Part shown: piece after piece, positions 34,348 through 43,073 of the stretch
How the letters are laid out: each line of letters starts with the position of its first letter
How positions within the stretch are numbered: position 1 is the stretch's first letter
NCBI GenBank assembly: GCA_946482595.1
Contig: CAMLSD010000012.1
Coordinates: 6,660-70,659 of the forward strand
Direction of reading: 5' to 3'
Length of the DNA: 64,000 nucleotides
DNA from: an uncultured Comamonadaceae bacterium
GTDB lineage: Bacteria; Pseudomonadota; Gammaproteobacteria; Burkholderiales; Burkholderiaceae
Notes under the pieces: generated by a model
What the model was told of the DNA's origin: nothing
Databases searched by the model: none
Seen by the model: the letters and a program-made list of their open reading frames with translations, nothing else
Translations under genes and position numbers: made by a program

Positions 34348-35901
34348 TCAATGCGCCGGGAGCACCTTGAACCGCGCGACGACCTCCACCAGGGCCCGTG
34401 CCTGATCGCTCAGGCTTTGTGCCGCTGCGGCGCTTTCTTCAACGAGGGCGGCGTTCTGCTGCGTCACCTTGTCCATCTGGACGATCGCCTCACCGACCTG
34501 GCCCACCCCCTGTCTCTGCTCGCGGCTCGCGTGGCTGATTTCACCGACGATGTCGGTGACCCGCTTCACGGATGCGAGGATCTGATCCATCGTCGAGCCG
34601 GCCTTGCCCACCAGCATGCGGCCCTGCTCGACACGTTGCACGCTTGTGTCGATCAGGCCCTTGATCTCCCGGGCCGCGTCGGCACTGCGGGTGGCCAGCG
34701 CACGCACCTCGGTCGCCACCACGGCAAAACCGCGGCCCGCCTCGCCGGCGCGTGCGGCCTCGACAGCGGCGTTGAGCGCAAGGATGTTGGTCTGGAAGGC
34801 GATGCCGTCGATCACCCGGATGATGTCCGCGATGCGCTGGCTGCTCTCGTCGATCTCGCGCATGGTCTGGACCACGTCGCTGACCACGCGGCCACCGTCC
34901 AGGGCCACGTCGGACGCAGTGCGTGCGAGTTCATCAGCCTGCTGGGCATGGCCGGCGTTGTTGCGCACCGTGACGTTGAGCTGGTCCATCGTGGCGGCCG
35001 TCTGCTGCAGTGAGCTGGCCTGGTGCTCGGTGCGCTGGCTCAGGTCGGCATTGCCGACCGCCACCTGGGACACGCCCACCGCAATGTTGTCGCTGCTGCT
35101 GCGCACCTGCGTCACGATCCGGGCCAGACTGTCACGCATGTGCAGCAGCGCGTTCAGCAGGCGGGCGAACTCGTCATTGCCGCCGGCTGACACCCGATGC
35201 GTCAGGTCGCCGCGGGCCACCGCGTCGGCCAGCACCACGGCCTGGCCGATCGGGCGCACGATGGCCCGGGTCAGCAGCACGCCGGCGACCACGGCCGTCG
35301 CCAGCGCGAAGACACCCACGATCGACAGCATCACCAGCTGCCGGGCATGCGCCTGGCGCCCCTGCTCGACCAGTTGTTCGGCACGCTGCTGTGTGAGGCG
35401 TGCGTAGCGGTCGGTTGCCGCGATGAGCGCGGCCAACAGCGGACGGCATTTCTCGTTCATCCTGGCGATGGCCTCGTCGCGCTGCTGTTTGCCCACCAGG
35501 TCCACGATGCCCAGCGCCACGATCGCATACTGGCTCTCGATGGTGTCGATCTCCGTCACCAGGGCCTGGATCTCGGCCGGAACATCATGGGCCTGCGCCA
35601 CCAGCTGCTTGAGGTGGCGAATGTGTTCACCGACCTGCCGATGGGTGGTGCCGACGACGGCCAGCTCCTTGGCCGCCTCGGCCCCGTCATTGAGCAGCAC
35701 CAGGTTGCGTGCCGCGATGGCACGCTCGCTGACCGCCTGCCTGATCTGCTCCACGGTGTGCGCGCGCAGGTTGATGCCGCGGATGTAGTCCTCGAATTGC
35801 TGCCGGCTTGCCGCCAGCGACAGCACCGCGATGCCGATGAGTGCGACCACGGCGAGTGACACCAAGGCGAATCCCAAGGTGAGTCGGGTACGAATACGCA
35901 T
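34348..35901 (-). CDS. Methyl-accepting chemotaxis protein (Tsr/Tar architecture)
   Basis: 517 residues: TM1 (about 11-31), a four-helix-bundle periplasmic sensor (about 32-190, Tar_3/4HB type), TM2 ('[21 protein letters not shown]'), HAMP, and a signalling domain with the conserved hairpin '[20 protein letters not shown]'. It senses a ligand and controls CheA at the flagellar motor pathway. A candidate FliA (sigma-28) promoter is upstream at 35985-36012. Convergent with the HupE gene, 8 bases apart. Confidence 0.92.
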   Translation of the reverse strand: MRIRTRLTLGFALVSLAVVALIGIAVLSLAASRQQFEDYIRGINLRAHTVEQIRQAVSERAIAARNLVLLNDGAEAAKELAVVGTTHRQVGEHIRHLKQLVAQAHDVPAEIQALVTEIDTIESQYAIVALGIVDLVGKQQRDEAIARMNEKCRPLLAALIAATDRYARLTQQRAEQLVEQGRQAHARQLVMLSIVGVFALATAVVAGVLLTRAIVRPIGQAVVLADAVARGDLTHRVSAGGNDEFARLLNALLHMRDSLARIVTQVRSSSDNIAVGVSQVAVGNADLSQRTEHQASSLQQTAATMDQLNVTVRNNAGHAQQADELARTASDVALDGGRVVSDVVQTMREIDESSQRIADIIRVIDGIAFQTNILALNAAVEAARAGEAGRGFAVVATEVRALATRSADAAREIKGLIDTSVQRVEQGRMLVGKAGSTMDQILASVKRVTDIVGEISHASREQRQGVGQVGEAIVQMDKVTQQNAALVEESAAAAQSLSDQARALVEVVARFKVLPAH

Positions 35902-35984
35902 GTGAATCTCCCTCTTCAGCCCGGGTGGTGCGGCACTGCAGCATCTCGCCAGAGATGCCCGGGCATGCAGTCCGCCTGTTGTGC

Positions 35985-36012
35985 CTATCGGTCAATCTAG
36001 GCCCGGACTTGA
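35985..36012 (-). promoter_or_regulatory. Candidate sigma-28 (FliA) promoter of the chemoreceptor gene
   Basis: On the minus strand TCAAG (36012-36008) is followed after 15 bases by ACCGATAG (35992-35985). The flagellar consensus is TAAAG and GCCGATAA, with one base less spacing. The predicted start near 35978 gives a 77-base leader. The -10 match is strong, the -35 match moderate. Confidence 0.5.
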
Positions 36013-36028
36013 TCTGGCGCATGGTCTC

Positions 36029-36046
36029 CCCCCCCTTCCGGGGGGG
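36029..36046. repeat. C7/G7 hairpin in the chemoreceptor-hydrolase intergenic region
   Basis: Seven C residues, TTCC, then seven G residues form a perfect stem between two divergent genes, 17 bases from the sigma-28 promoter candidate. No T-run follows on either strand. Confidence 0.4.
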
Positions 36047-36117
36047 CCGATCTGTCCAATCGTTGGCAGTAACGGCAGCCTGCGCCGCGCCCGCCCTTCC
36101 CCTACACTGCCGCCACC

Positions 36118-36963
36118 ATGCAGCCCGACACCTTCACCTCCACCCTCACCGACCTGGCCGTCGCCGACGGCACGCTGCTCAAGCTGCGCCGCTGGACGGT
36201 GCCGGCGCAGCCCAGGGGCACGGTGTTGATCGTCCACGGCCTGGGTGAACACAGCGGGCGGTATGACCACGTCGCGCAGCGGCTGCATGCCGCCGGCTGG
36301 TCGGCCGTGGCCTATGACCACCGCGGCCACGGGTTGTCGCCCGGTCCCCGCGGTGGCCTGCGGCGTGCCGATGACCTGCTGACCGACCTGGCCACCGTGC
36401 TGGACGCCACCCGCGCGCTCGACGCGCAGCCGGTGATCCTGCTGGGCCACAGCATGGGCGGCCTGGTCGCTTCAGCCTTCGTTGCACACCAGATGCGGCC
36501 GGTGGCCGGCCTCGTGCTGTCGTCGCCCGCGCTGGATGCCGGGCTGTCTGGCTTCAACAAGGTGCTGCTGGCGGTGTCGCATGCGCTGGTGCCCGGGCTG
36601 GCGGTTCCGAATGGCCTGGACGCCAACTACATCTCCCACGACCCGGCGGTGGTGAAGGCCTACCAGGACGACCCGCTGGTGCATGCCAAGGTGACGGCGC
36701 GCCTGGTGCGCTTCATCGTCGACGAAGGCCGCCATGTGCGCGAGCAGGCGCCGCAGTGGGTCGTGCCCACGCTGCTGATGTGGGCCGGCGCCGACCGCCT
36801 GGTCAACCCGGCCGGCAGCGCGGAATTCGCGGCCCGGGCCCCGCGCGACATGGTCAGCTCGCACTGCTTCGAGCAGCACTTCCATGAGCTGTTCAACGAG
36901 GTCGAGCGTGAGCCGGTGCTGGCCCGTCTGGTGCACTGGCTGGACGAACACTTCAATACCTGA
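36118..36963 (+). CDS. Alpha/beta hydrolase, monoacylglycerol-lipase type
   Basis: 281-residue serine hydrolase. The oxyanion-hole motif is 'IVHGLGEHSGRY', the family 'YDHRGHGLSPGPRG' follows, the nucleophile is in 'GHSMGG', and the acid and base are in 'GADRLV' and 'FHELFNE'. This set is the Hydrolase_4 (monoacylglycerol lipase/lysophospholipase L2) branch. No signal peptide, so cytosolic. It is preceded by a divergent chemoreceptor gene and followed 95 bases later by the M20 peptidase gene. Confidence 0.87.
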   Translation: MQPDTFTSTLTDLAVADGTLLKLRRWTVPAQPRGTVLIVHGLGEHSGRYDHVAQRLHAAGWSAVAYDHRGHGLSPGPRGGLRRADDLLTDLATVLDATRALDAQPVILLGHSMGGLVASAFVAHQMRPVAGLVLSSPALDAGLSGFNKVLLAVSHALVPGLAVPNGLDANYISHDPAVVKAYQDDPLVHAKVTARLVRFIVDEGRHVREQAPQWVVPTLLMWAGADRLVNPAGSAEFAARAPRDMVSSHCFEQHFHELFNEVEREPVLARLVHWLDEHFNT

Positions 36964-37058
36964 GGCGGCCTCGGTGCAATGGCGCAGATAGTTTCCATGT
37001 GAACAGGCGCCTGGCCTAAACTTGACGTTCATCGCGTGCTGGCCCAGGAGTTCCCGCC

Positions 37059-38537
37059 ATGAATGCCCCCGACAAGCTGCCCCTGAATCCGCTGGCCGAC
37101 CCGCAGGGGATGCAGGCCTTTGTCAACGAGACCTGGGACCGCGAGATCGTCCCGGCGCTGACCGACTACATCGCCATCCCGGCCAAGTCGCCCGCCTTTG
37201 ATGCGGACTGGGTGCGCAATGAGCACATCGAGACCGTGATCCGCCAGGCGGCGGCCTGGGTCGAGCGCAAGCAGGTGGCCGGGCTGAAGCTCGAGGTCGT
37301 GCGCCTGACCGACGCCAGCGGCAAGCCCCGCACGCCGGTGATCTTTTTCGAGGTGCCGGCCACCAAAGCCGGCAGCACCGAGACCGTGCTGATGTACGGC
37401 CACCTGGACAAGCAGCCCGAATTCAGCGGCTGGCGCTCCGACCTCGGCCCCTGGACGCCGAAGTACGAGGACGGCAAGCTCTACGGCCGGGGCGGCGCCG
37501 ACGATGGGTATGCGGTGTATGCCTCGATCACCGCCCTGCTGGCGCTGCAACGCCAGGGCATCGGCCACCCGCGTGTCGTGGGCCTGATCGAGACCTGCGA
37601 GGAAAGCGGCTCGTATGACCTGCCGGCCTACATCGACGCGCTGCGCCCGCGCCTGGGCGACGTCAGCCTGGTCGTGTGCCTCGATTCCGGCGCCGGCAAC
37701 TATGACCAGCTGTGGCTGACCACGTCGCTGCGCGGCATGGTCAGCGGCGTGCTGAAGGTCGAGATCCTGGATGAAGGCGTGCACTCGGGCGACGCCAGCG
37801 GCCTGGTGCCGTCGAGCTTCCGGATCATGCGACAGGTGCTCGACCGGCTCGAAGACAGCAAGTCGGGCCGCCTGCTGCCCGAGAGTTTCCATTGCGAGGT
37901 GCCGGCCGACCGCGTCGAGCAGGCCCGCGCGACGGCGCAGATCCTGGGCGACGAGGTCTGGAAGCGCTTTCCCTGGGCCTGCGGTGCCGACGGCACCTTC
38001 GCCCTGCCCACCACCACCGACCCGACCGAGGCGCTGCTGCGCCGCACCTGGCACCCCACGCTGAGCGTGACCGGCGCCGAGGGCTTCCCGGCGCTCGCCA
38101 ACGCCGGCAACGTGCTGCGCCCCTACACCGCGTTCAAGCTGTCACTGCGGCTGCCGCCGCTGGTGGATGGCGCCCAGGCCGCCCGCGAGCTCAAGGCGCT
38201 GCTCGAACTCGACCCGCCCTATCAGTCCCGCGTGACCTTCCACAGTGACCACGGTGCAGCCACCGGCTGGAATGCGCCCAGCCTGTCACCCTGGCTGCAC
38301 GACGCACTGGACCAGGCCTCGCGCAGCTTCTATGGTGCGCCGGTGGGTTTCATCGGCCAGGGCGGGACGATCCCGCTGATGAGCATGCTGCAGCAGGGCT
38401 TCCCGAAGGCCCAGATGATGGTCTGCGGGGTGCTCGGCCCCAAGAGCAATGCCCATGGGCCGAACGAATTCCTGCATGTGCCCTATGGCAAGAAGCTCAC
38501 CGCGGCCGTGGCCGCGGTGATCGCCTCGATGCCCTGA
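37059..38537 (+). CDS. M20-family metallopeptidase
   Basis: 492-residue zinc di-metallopeptidase of the M20 (dipeptidase/ArgE/CNDP-like) group. Metal ligands and catalytic acids are in 'VLMYGHLDKQPE' (His, Asp), 'LYGRGGADDGYA' (Asp), 'GLIETCEESGS' (Glu-Glu), 'LVVCLDSGAG' (Asp) and the C-terminal 'GPKSNAHGPNEFL' (His). The dimerisation domain sits between about 225 and 390. It likely cleaves dipeptides or N-acyl amino acids. GGAG is found before the ATG at 37059. Confidence 0.88.
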   Translation: MNAPDKLPLNPLADPQGMQAFVNETWDREIVPALTDYIAIPAKSPAFDADWVRNEHIETVIRQAAAWVERKQVAGLKLEVVRLTDASGKPRTPVIFFEVPATKAGSTETVLMYGHLDKQPEFSGWRSDLGPWTPKYEDGKLYGRGGADDGYAVYASITALLALQRQGIGHPRVVGLIETCEESGSYDLPAYIDALRPRLGDVSLVVCLDSGAGNYDQLWLTTSLRGMVSGVLKVEILDEGVHSGDASGLVPSSFRIMRQVLDRLEDSKSGRLLPESFHCEVPADRVEQARATAQILGDEVWKRFPWACGADGTFALPTTTDPTEALLRRTWHPTLSVTGAEGFPALANAGNVLRPYTAFKLSLRLPPLVDGAQAARELKALLELDPPYQSRVTFHSDHGAATGWNAPSLSPWLHDALDQASRSFYGAPVGFIGQGGTIPLMSMLQQGFPKAQMMVCGVLGPKSNAHGPNEFLHVPYGKKLTAAVAAVIASMP

Positions 38538-38557
38538 GCGGCGCGCGGTGCGCCGCC

Positions 38558-39028
38558 TCAGCGGCGGCCGAGCTGGCCCAGCAGCGCCCCGATGCTGCCG
38601 AGGTCCAGGCCGCCCGGGACCTCACCGGTCGCGGCACGCTGCAGTTCGCCGGGGTCACCATGGGGTGTGAGCTGGTCGATCAGCCCCGGCAGGACCTGCG
38701 ACAGCACCGAGGCCGCATCGCCTTGCGAACCGCCGAGCTGGCGGGCCAGCTGACCCAGCAGGTCGCTGCCATCCAGCGCCCCTTGCAGATCGTCAGGTGA
38801 CACCGGCTGGTTGGCGCCGGTGCTGATCCAGGAGTCGAGTTGCGAGCCCAGTCCGCCTTGCCGCAGGGCGTCGAGCAGGCCGCCCAGCGCCCCGCCCCCG
38901 CCCCCGCCCCCGCCCTGGTTGCCGCTGAGCAGCATGGCAAGGACCGACTGCAGCAGGTCGCCCTGACCACCCCCCTGAGGCTGACCGGTGCCGAGCGCGG
39001 CACCCAGAACCGAATCGAGCAGACCCAT
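38558..39028 (-). CDS. YidB-like DUF937 family protein
   Basis: 156 residues, Gly/Leu/Gln-rich, with the opening 'MGLLDSVLGAALG', a run of eight glycines at about 38-45, and the C-terminal conserved 'LSQVLPGLIDQLTPHG' segment of the YidB/DUF937 family. Function unknown. AAGGAG is 6 bases before the ATG at 39028; a longer upstream frame lacks a ribosome site. Convergent with the M20 peptidase gene, divergent from the fumarylacetoacetase-family gene. Confidence 0.85.
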   Translation of the reverse strand: MGLLDSVLGAALGTGQPQGGGQGDLLQSVLAMLLSGNQGGGGGGGGALGGLLDALRQGGLGSQLDSWISTGANQPVSPDDLQGALDGSDLLGQLARQLGGSQGDAASVLSQVLPGLIDQLTPHGDPGELQRAATGEVPGGLDLGSIGALLGQLGRR

Positions 39029-39186
39029 GATGCGCTCCTTCCTGTGACGTCGTTGCGACGCGCGTGTCGGGCAGGATGGCCCGCAACGAGTGTCCCCGTC
39101 GTGGCCGCAAAGATCAAGCACGCGCAGCGCGGACACCCTGAGGCACACTCGCCGTGTCATCGTCATTGCCGCACCTTGTCCGCCCC

Positions 39187-40053
39187 ATGAAACTGCTACG
39201 CCACGGCCCCCGAGGCCACGAACAACCTGCCCTGCTCGACGCCGATGGCCATGTGCGCAGCCTGCGCCCGTTGATGGGCGACATCACAGCGGCCACACTC
39301 GCCCCCGAGGCGCTCGCGGCGCTGCGGTCGATCGACCCGCGCACCCTGCCCCGGGTCGACGACCCCGGGCGCATCGGCGTGCCCTGGGCGGGCCCGGGCA
39401 AGTTCATCTGTGTGGGCCTGAACTACAGCGACCATGCCGCCGAGGCCGGCATGGCCGTGCCCAGGGAACCCATCCTCTTCCTGAAGACCGACAACAGCAT
39501 CAACGGCCCGAACGACACCGTGGTGCTGCCCCAGGATGCGGTCAAGGGCGACTGGGAGGTCGAACTCGGCGTGGTGATCGGCCGCACCGCGCGGTATGTG
39601 TCGCGCGAGGACGCGCTGGCGCACGTGGCCGGCTACTGCGTGGTGAACGACGTGTCCGAGCGCGAGTATCAGCTCGAGCGCGGCGGGCAGTGGGACAAGG
39701 GCAAGGGTTGCGACACCTTCGGCCCGATCGGCCCCTGGCTGGTCACGGCCGACGAGGTGCCCGACCCCCAGGCCCTGGACCTCTGGCTCGACCTCAACGG
39801 CGAACCGCGCCAGCGCGGCAACACCCGCACCATGGTGTTCGGCGTGGCCGAGCTGGTGAGCTACATCAGCCGCTTCATGACCCTGCACCCGGGTGACCTG
39901 ATCAGCACCGGCACGCCACCGGGCGTGGGCATGGGCGCACGCCCGCCGCGCTACCTGCGCCCCGGCGACACGATGCACCTGGGCATCGCGGGCCTGGGTG
40001 AACAACGGCAGACGGTGGCCGCGTGGGATGCGGCACTGCTGGAGGGTCGCTGA
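39187..40053 (+). CDS. Fumarylacetoacetate hydrolase family protein
   Basis: 288-residue FAH-family enzyme (hydratase, decarboxylase or ureidoglycolate-lyase type). The divalent-metal site is visible: Glu-x-Glu in 'DWEVELGVVIG' and the Asp of 'VVNDVSEREYQ'. Other hallmarks are 'FICVGLNYSDHAAEAGM', 'PILFLKTD' and 'GDLISTGTPPGVGMG'. The start at 39187 (MKLLRHG) matches the usual N-terminus. The substrate is unknown; convergent with an MFS transporter gene 10 bases away. Confidence 0.88.
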   Translation: MKLLRHGPRGHEQPALLDADGHVRSLRPLMGDITAATLAPEALAALRSIDPRTLPRVDDPGRIGVPWAGPGKFICVGLNYSDHAAEAGMAVPREPILFLKTDNSINGPNDTVVLPQDAVKGDWEVELGVVIGRTARYVSREDALAHVAGYCVVNDVSEREYQLERGGQWDKGKGCDTFGPIGPWLVTADEVPDPQALDLWLDLNGEPRQRGNTRTMVFGVAELVSYISRFMTLHPGDLISTGTPPGVGMGARPPRYLRPGDTMHLGIAGLGEQRQTVAAWDAALLEGR

Positions 40054-40063
40054 CCGTCCTGGA

Positions 40064-41230
40064 TCAGGCCACGGCCGGGCGCCGATGCCCGGCCAGCCAC
40101 ACCAGGGCCAGCGCGACCGCCGCCACCGGTACCAGCGAGCCCCAGTTCAGCCAGGCCCAGCCCTGGCCGGTGATCAGCACACCGGACGCAAACGACGACA
40201 CCGCCACCGTGCTCATCACCCAGAAGTCCATCGCGGCCTGCGCGGTGGTGCGCTCCTCGGGGCGGTACGCCTCGGTCAGCAAGGTCGTGCCGCCCACATA
40301 CAGGAAGTTCCAGCCCACCCCGAGCAGCAGCAGCGCAGCCAGGAACTGCATCAGCTCCACCCCCGACAGCGCGATGCCGATGCACAGCAGCATCAGCGCC
40401 ACTCCGGCCCACATCACGCGGGTCACGCCAAAACGCTTGATCAGGTGGCCGGTGAAGAAGCTCGGCACGAACATGCCCAGCACGTGCCATTCCAGCACCA
40501 GCGCAGTGCTCTCGAAGGGATGGCTGCACATCGCCATCGCGATCGGTGTGGCCGACATCAGCAGGTTCATCACGCCAAACCCAAGCGCCGCGCCGGCCAC
40601 CGCGACGATGAACACCGGCTGACGTGCGATCTCGCGCAGCGCGCGGCCGGGGCGCGCGGGATCGCTGGGCGGCAGCGCAGGGAAATGGATGAAGCTCAGC
40701 ACCAGCAGCGACAGCAGCGCCACGACGGCCAGGGCGGCATAGGCACCGGCAAACGGCACGTCGAGCCAGTCGCGTGTGCGGGTGGCCAGGTTGGGCCCGA
40801 TCACCGCGCCCATGATGCCGCCGGCCAGCACCCAGGAGATCGCCTTTTCCTTCAGGTCCGGCCCCACCAGCTCGACGGCCGCGAACCGGTACAGCGCCGC
40901 GTTGGCGTTGTAGTAGCCGGCAATCACGGTGGCCAGCACCAGCAGCCAGAACTGCCGCGTGGCGGCCGCATAGGCACACAGCGCCGCCGCCGCGATCGCC
41001 ACCAGCAGCCCGGCCTGGAACGAACGCTTGCGCCCCCAGGCGCGCTGCGTGCGCGCCACGAAACCCGTGGCCAGCGCGCCCCCGACGACGTAGCCCGTGA
41101 CCGGCAGTGTGGCCATCCATGGCACCGGGGCGAGGGCCAGGCCGACCAGGCCGTTGATCGCGATGAAAGTCACGTTGTTGGTCATGAAAAAACCCTGGCA
41201 CAGGGTCAGCAACCAGACGTGACGGTTCAT
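40064..41230 (-). CDS. MFS transporter
   Basis: 388-residue major facilitator with twelve predicted membrane helices. The loop 2-3 region ('GFVARTQRAWGRKRSF') and the pseudo-repeat between helices 8 and 9 ('GHLIKRFGVTRVMW') carry the usual basic motif. The ATG at 41230 is used, with GGAAG upstream. Substrate unknown. It lies 81 bases downstream of rsmE on the same strand. Confidence 0.87.
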   Translation of the reverse strand: MNRHVWLLTLCQGFFMTNNVTFIAINGLVGLALAPVPWMATLPVTGYVVGGALATGFVARTQRAWGRKRSFQAGLLVAIAAAALCAYAAATRQFWLLVLATVIAGYYNANAALYRFAAVELVGPDLKEKAISWVLAGGIMGAVIGPNLATRTRDWLDVPFAGAYAALAVVALLSLLVLSFIHFPALPPSDPARPGRALREIARQPVFIVAVAGAALGFGVMNLLMSATPIAMAMCSHPFESTALVLEWHVLGMFVPSFFTGHLIKRFGVTRVMWAGVALMLLCIGIALSGVELMQFLAALLLLGVGWNFLYVGGTTLLTEAYRPEERTTAQAAMDFWVMSTVAVSSFASGVLITGQGWAWLNWGSLVPVAAVALALVWLAGHRRPAVA

Positions 41231-41311
41231 GAAATGTTCTTCCAAGGCAGCGGCAACGGGCCATTGTGGCCGATCGCGCCGATCGGCGTTGGCGGCCGCA
41301 GCGTGCGCCGT

Positions 41312-42031
41312 TCAGGCGATGTCGCAGCCCAGCCAGGCCAGGGCCGCCAGGGGGGCGGTTTCGGCGCGCAGGATGCGCGGGCCCAGACTGACCGGCAGGC
41401 AGCCTGCGGCCAGGCACAAGGCCTCCTCGGTGGGCGACAGCCCGCCCTCGGGCCCGCTGACCAGGCTCAGCGGGCCGGCGTGTGCGCGCACCTGACGGGC
41501 AAACGAGCCGGTCGCCTGCAGACTGAGCACGAGGTGCAGGCCCTCGCCGCGGCGGGCCAGCCAGTCGCGCAGGGCCAGCACCGGATGCAGCACCGGCACA
41601 CGCACCCGCCCGCACTGTTCGGCGGCCGACACCGCCACGGCCTGCCAGTGGTCGACCTTCTTGACCGCGCGCTCGCCACTCAGCCGCAGCACCGAACGCT
41701 CGCACATCAGCGGCTGGATCGCCGTCACTCCAAGCTCCGTGGCCTTTTCGACCAGCCAGTCCATGCGATCGTTGGCCGGCATGCCCACGGCCAGCGTCAC
41801 CGGCACGGCCAGTTCGGATTGCACCGGCTCGAACTCGCCCACACGAACGTCCACATCGCTGCGCCCCATGCGCAGCACGGTGGCCTGCCATTGGCCGTCG
41901 TCGCCACCATTGAAGAGCGTGATCGCGTCACCAGGCTGCAGGCGCAGCACCTGCACATGCCGCGCAGCCGACGCCGGCAGGGTCAGTTCGTCGCCGCTGC
42001 GCAGTGCAAGCGGCACGTGAAAACGAGGCAT
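41312..42031 (-). CDS. rsmE: 16S rRNA (uracil-1498-N3)-methyltransferase
   Basis: 239-residue SPOUT methyltransferase. The N-terminal PUA-like part ends with 'VEKATELGVTAIQPLMCERSV' (first 20 residues diagnostic), and the C-terminal trefoil knot shows 'LVSGPEGGLSPTEE' and 'SLGPRILRAETAPLAALA', both RsmE signatures. It methylates U1498 of the small-subunit rRNA using SAM. It starts just beyond a minus-strand terminator (42091-42115) that closes the DUF4148 genes. Confidence 0.94.
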   Translation of the reverse strand: MPRFHVPLALRSGDELTLPASAARHVQVLRLQPGDAITLFNGGDDGQWQATVLRMGRSDVDVRVGEFEPVQSELAVPVTLAVGMPANDRMDWLVEKATELGVTAIQPLMCERSVLRLSGERAVKKVDHWQAVAVSAAEQCGRVRVPVLHPVLALRDWLARRGEGLHLVLSLQATGSFARQVRAHAGPLSLVSGPEGGLSPTEEALCLAAGCLPVSLGPRILRAETAPLAALAWLGCDIA

Positions 42032-42090
42032 GACGGGATCACTCCGTTACGAAAACGAGCGCCCGAGTGTGCCAAAGCCGGCAGCCCACG

Positions 42091-42115
42091 TAAAAACACC
42101 CGCACGAGGCGGGTG
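42091..42115 (-). terminator. Intrinsic terminator after the DUF4148 genes
   Basis: On the minus strand CACCCGC pairs with GCGGGTG (42115-42109 and 42103-42097, five-base loop) and is followed by a short T-run (42096-42092). It lies 96 bases past the stop of the first DUF4148 gene and 60 bases before rsmE. Confidence 0.8.
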
Positions 42116-42168
42116 AAGGAGGAGACAGCCGGTGGGCGGCAGATACGGCGCGGGCCAGGTCTGCCGCA

Positions 42169-42186
42169 GCGCCCCGGCCGGGGCGC
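42169..42186. repeat. 18-bp perfect palindrome near the DUF4148 terminator
   Basis: GCGCCCCGG directly followed by its reverse complement, between the DUF4148 stop (42211) and the intrinsic terminator. It may add a second RNA hairpin to the transcript end or be a protein site. Confidence 0.45.
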
Positions 42187-42210
42187 GTGTCAATGGGCTT
42201 GCAACAGGGC

Positions 42211-42522
42211 TCAGGCGCCAACGTTCCAGGCCTCGACCGGTGCGTTGCGGCGCGCGGCGGCAGCGGCAATGCCTTCCTTGCGGACTTCGGCACGGGTACG
42301 CTCGCCGGCCTTCGGGGCGTCGGCGAAGATCGTGGCTTCGCCGCCAGCGATGTAAGTGCCTTCGTTGCGGGCCTGCTCCAGCTCGGCGCGCACTTCGGCG
42401 CGCGTCTTGCTCGAGACAGCCTTGGCGACGAAGTTCACGTCGTCGGCGGTTGCTTCCTGGGCAAAGGCGCCCACGGCGAAGGTGGTGGATAGGATGGCGG
42501 CAAACAGGGTCTTGGCGTTCAT
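42211..42522 (-). CDS. DUF4148 domain-containing exported protein (longer copy)
   Basis: 103 residues: signal peptide ('LFAAILSTTFAVGAFA'), then a DUF4148 core with 'SSKTRAEVRAELEQARNEG' and a second half-copy 'GERTRAEVRKEGIAAAAARR'. DUF4148 proteins are small periplasmic proteins common in Burkholderiales, often in several copies; function unknown. GGAG lies upstream of the ATG at 42522. Tandem with a shorter copy 144 bases upstream. Confidence 0.86.
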   Translation of the reverse strand: MNAKTLFAAILSTTFAVGAFAQEATADDVNFVAKAVSSKTRAEVRAELEQARNEGTYIAGGEATIFADAPKAGERTRAEVRKEGIAAAAARRNAPVEAWNVGA

Positions 42523-42666
42523 GATGTGGCTCCAGTGTTCAGTCAGGGGTTTGTTCGGGTTGACACCGGCGGTGTGCACCGGCATCTGGGTTCACTTACG
42601 CGGTGCCGTCCGGATCGGATGCGGCCCGCGCTGGAATGACCCCAGGACAATCAGGGGTGCAGAGGA

Positions 42667-42879
42667 TCAGGCGTCCACGTTGAAGTGCGTCACTTCACCG
42701 CTGTGAACCACCTTGCCGTCGGCGCGTGCCTTGATCACCTCGGCCTGCACTTCGGCGCGGGTCTTGGTCGATGCGGCATTGCGCACGAAGTTGATGTCGT
42801 CGCTGGTGGCTTCCTGGGCGAAGGCGCCCATGGCGAAGGTGCTGGCGATCACGGCGGCGAACAGGGTCTTGGCTTGCAT
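42667..42879 (-). CDS. DUF4148 domain-containing exported protein (shorter copy)
   Basis: 70 residues, clearly paralogous to the downstream gene: near-identical signal peptide ('MQAKTLFAAVIASTFAMGAFA', first 20 diagnostic) and the same core 'STKTRAEVQAEVIKARADG', but only one TRAEV unit. GGAGAG precedes the ATG at 42879. It is divergent from a LysR-type regulator gene with a 194-base gap that carries palindromic boxes. Confidence 0.85.
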   Translation of the reverse strand: MQAKTLFAAVIASTFAMGAFAQEATSDDINFVRNAASTKTRAEVQAEVIKARADGKVVHSGEVTHFNVDA

Positions 42880-43028
42880 GGTTCAACTCTCCATCTCAAA
42901 AGGTTTGACGGTGCGGACCGGGCGTCTGGCCCGGCGGTCCGGTCGGTGAGTCGCGTCTTGCGGATGGCGTCGGGCTCATCGATGGGGTGAACTTTAGGTG
43001 TTAACCCTAGGCAGAAAAACGCCTTTCC

Positions 43029-43056
43029 GTTCAATGAACAATTGCTGCATGCGCAA
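43029..43056. promoter_or_regulatory. Pair of palindromes, candidate LysR operator
   Basis: GTTCA-A-TGAAC (43029-43039) is followed by TTGCTGCATGCGCAA (43042-43056), whose TTGC/GCAA ends give a T-N11-A LysR box. It ends 17 bases before the LysR start, fitting autoregulation and control of the divergent DUF4148 genes. Confidence 0.5.
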
Positions 43057-43073
43057 CAAAGCGGGGGCTTGAA

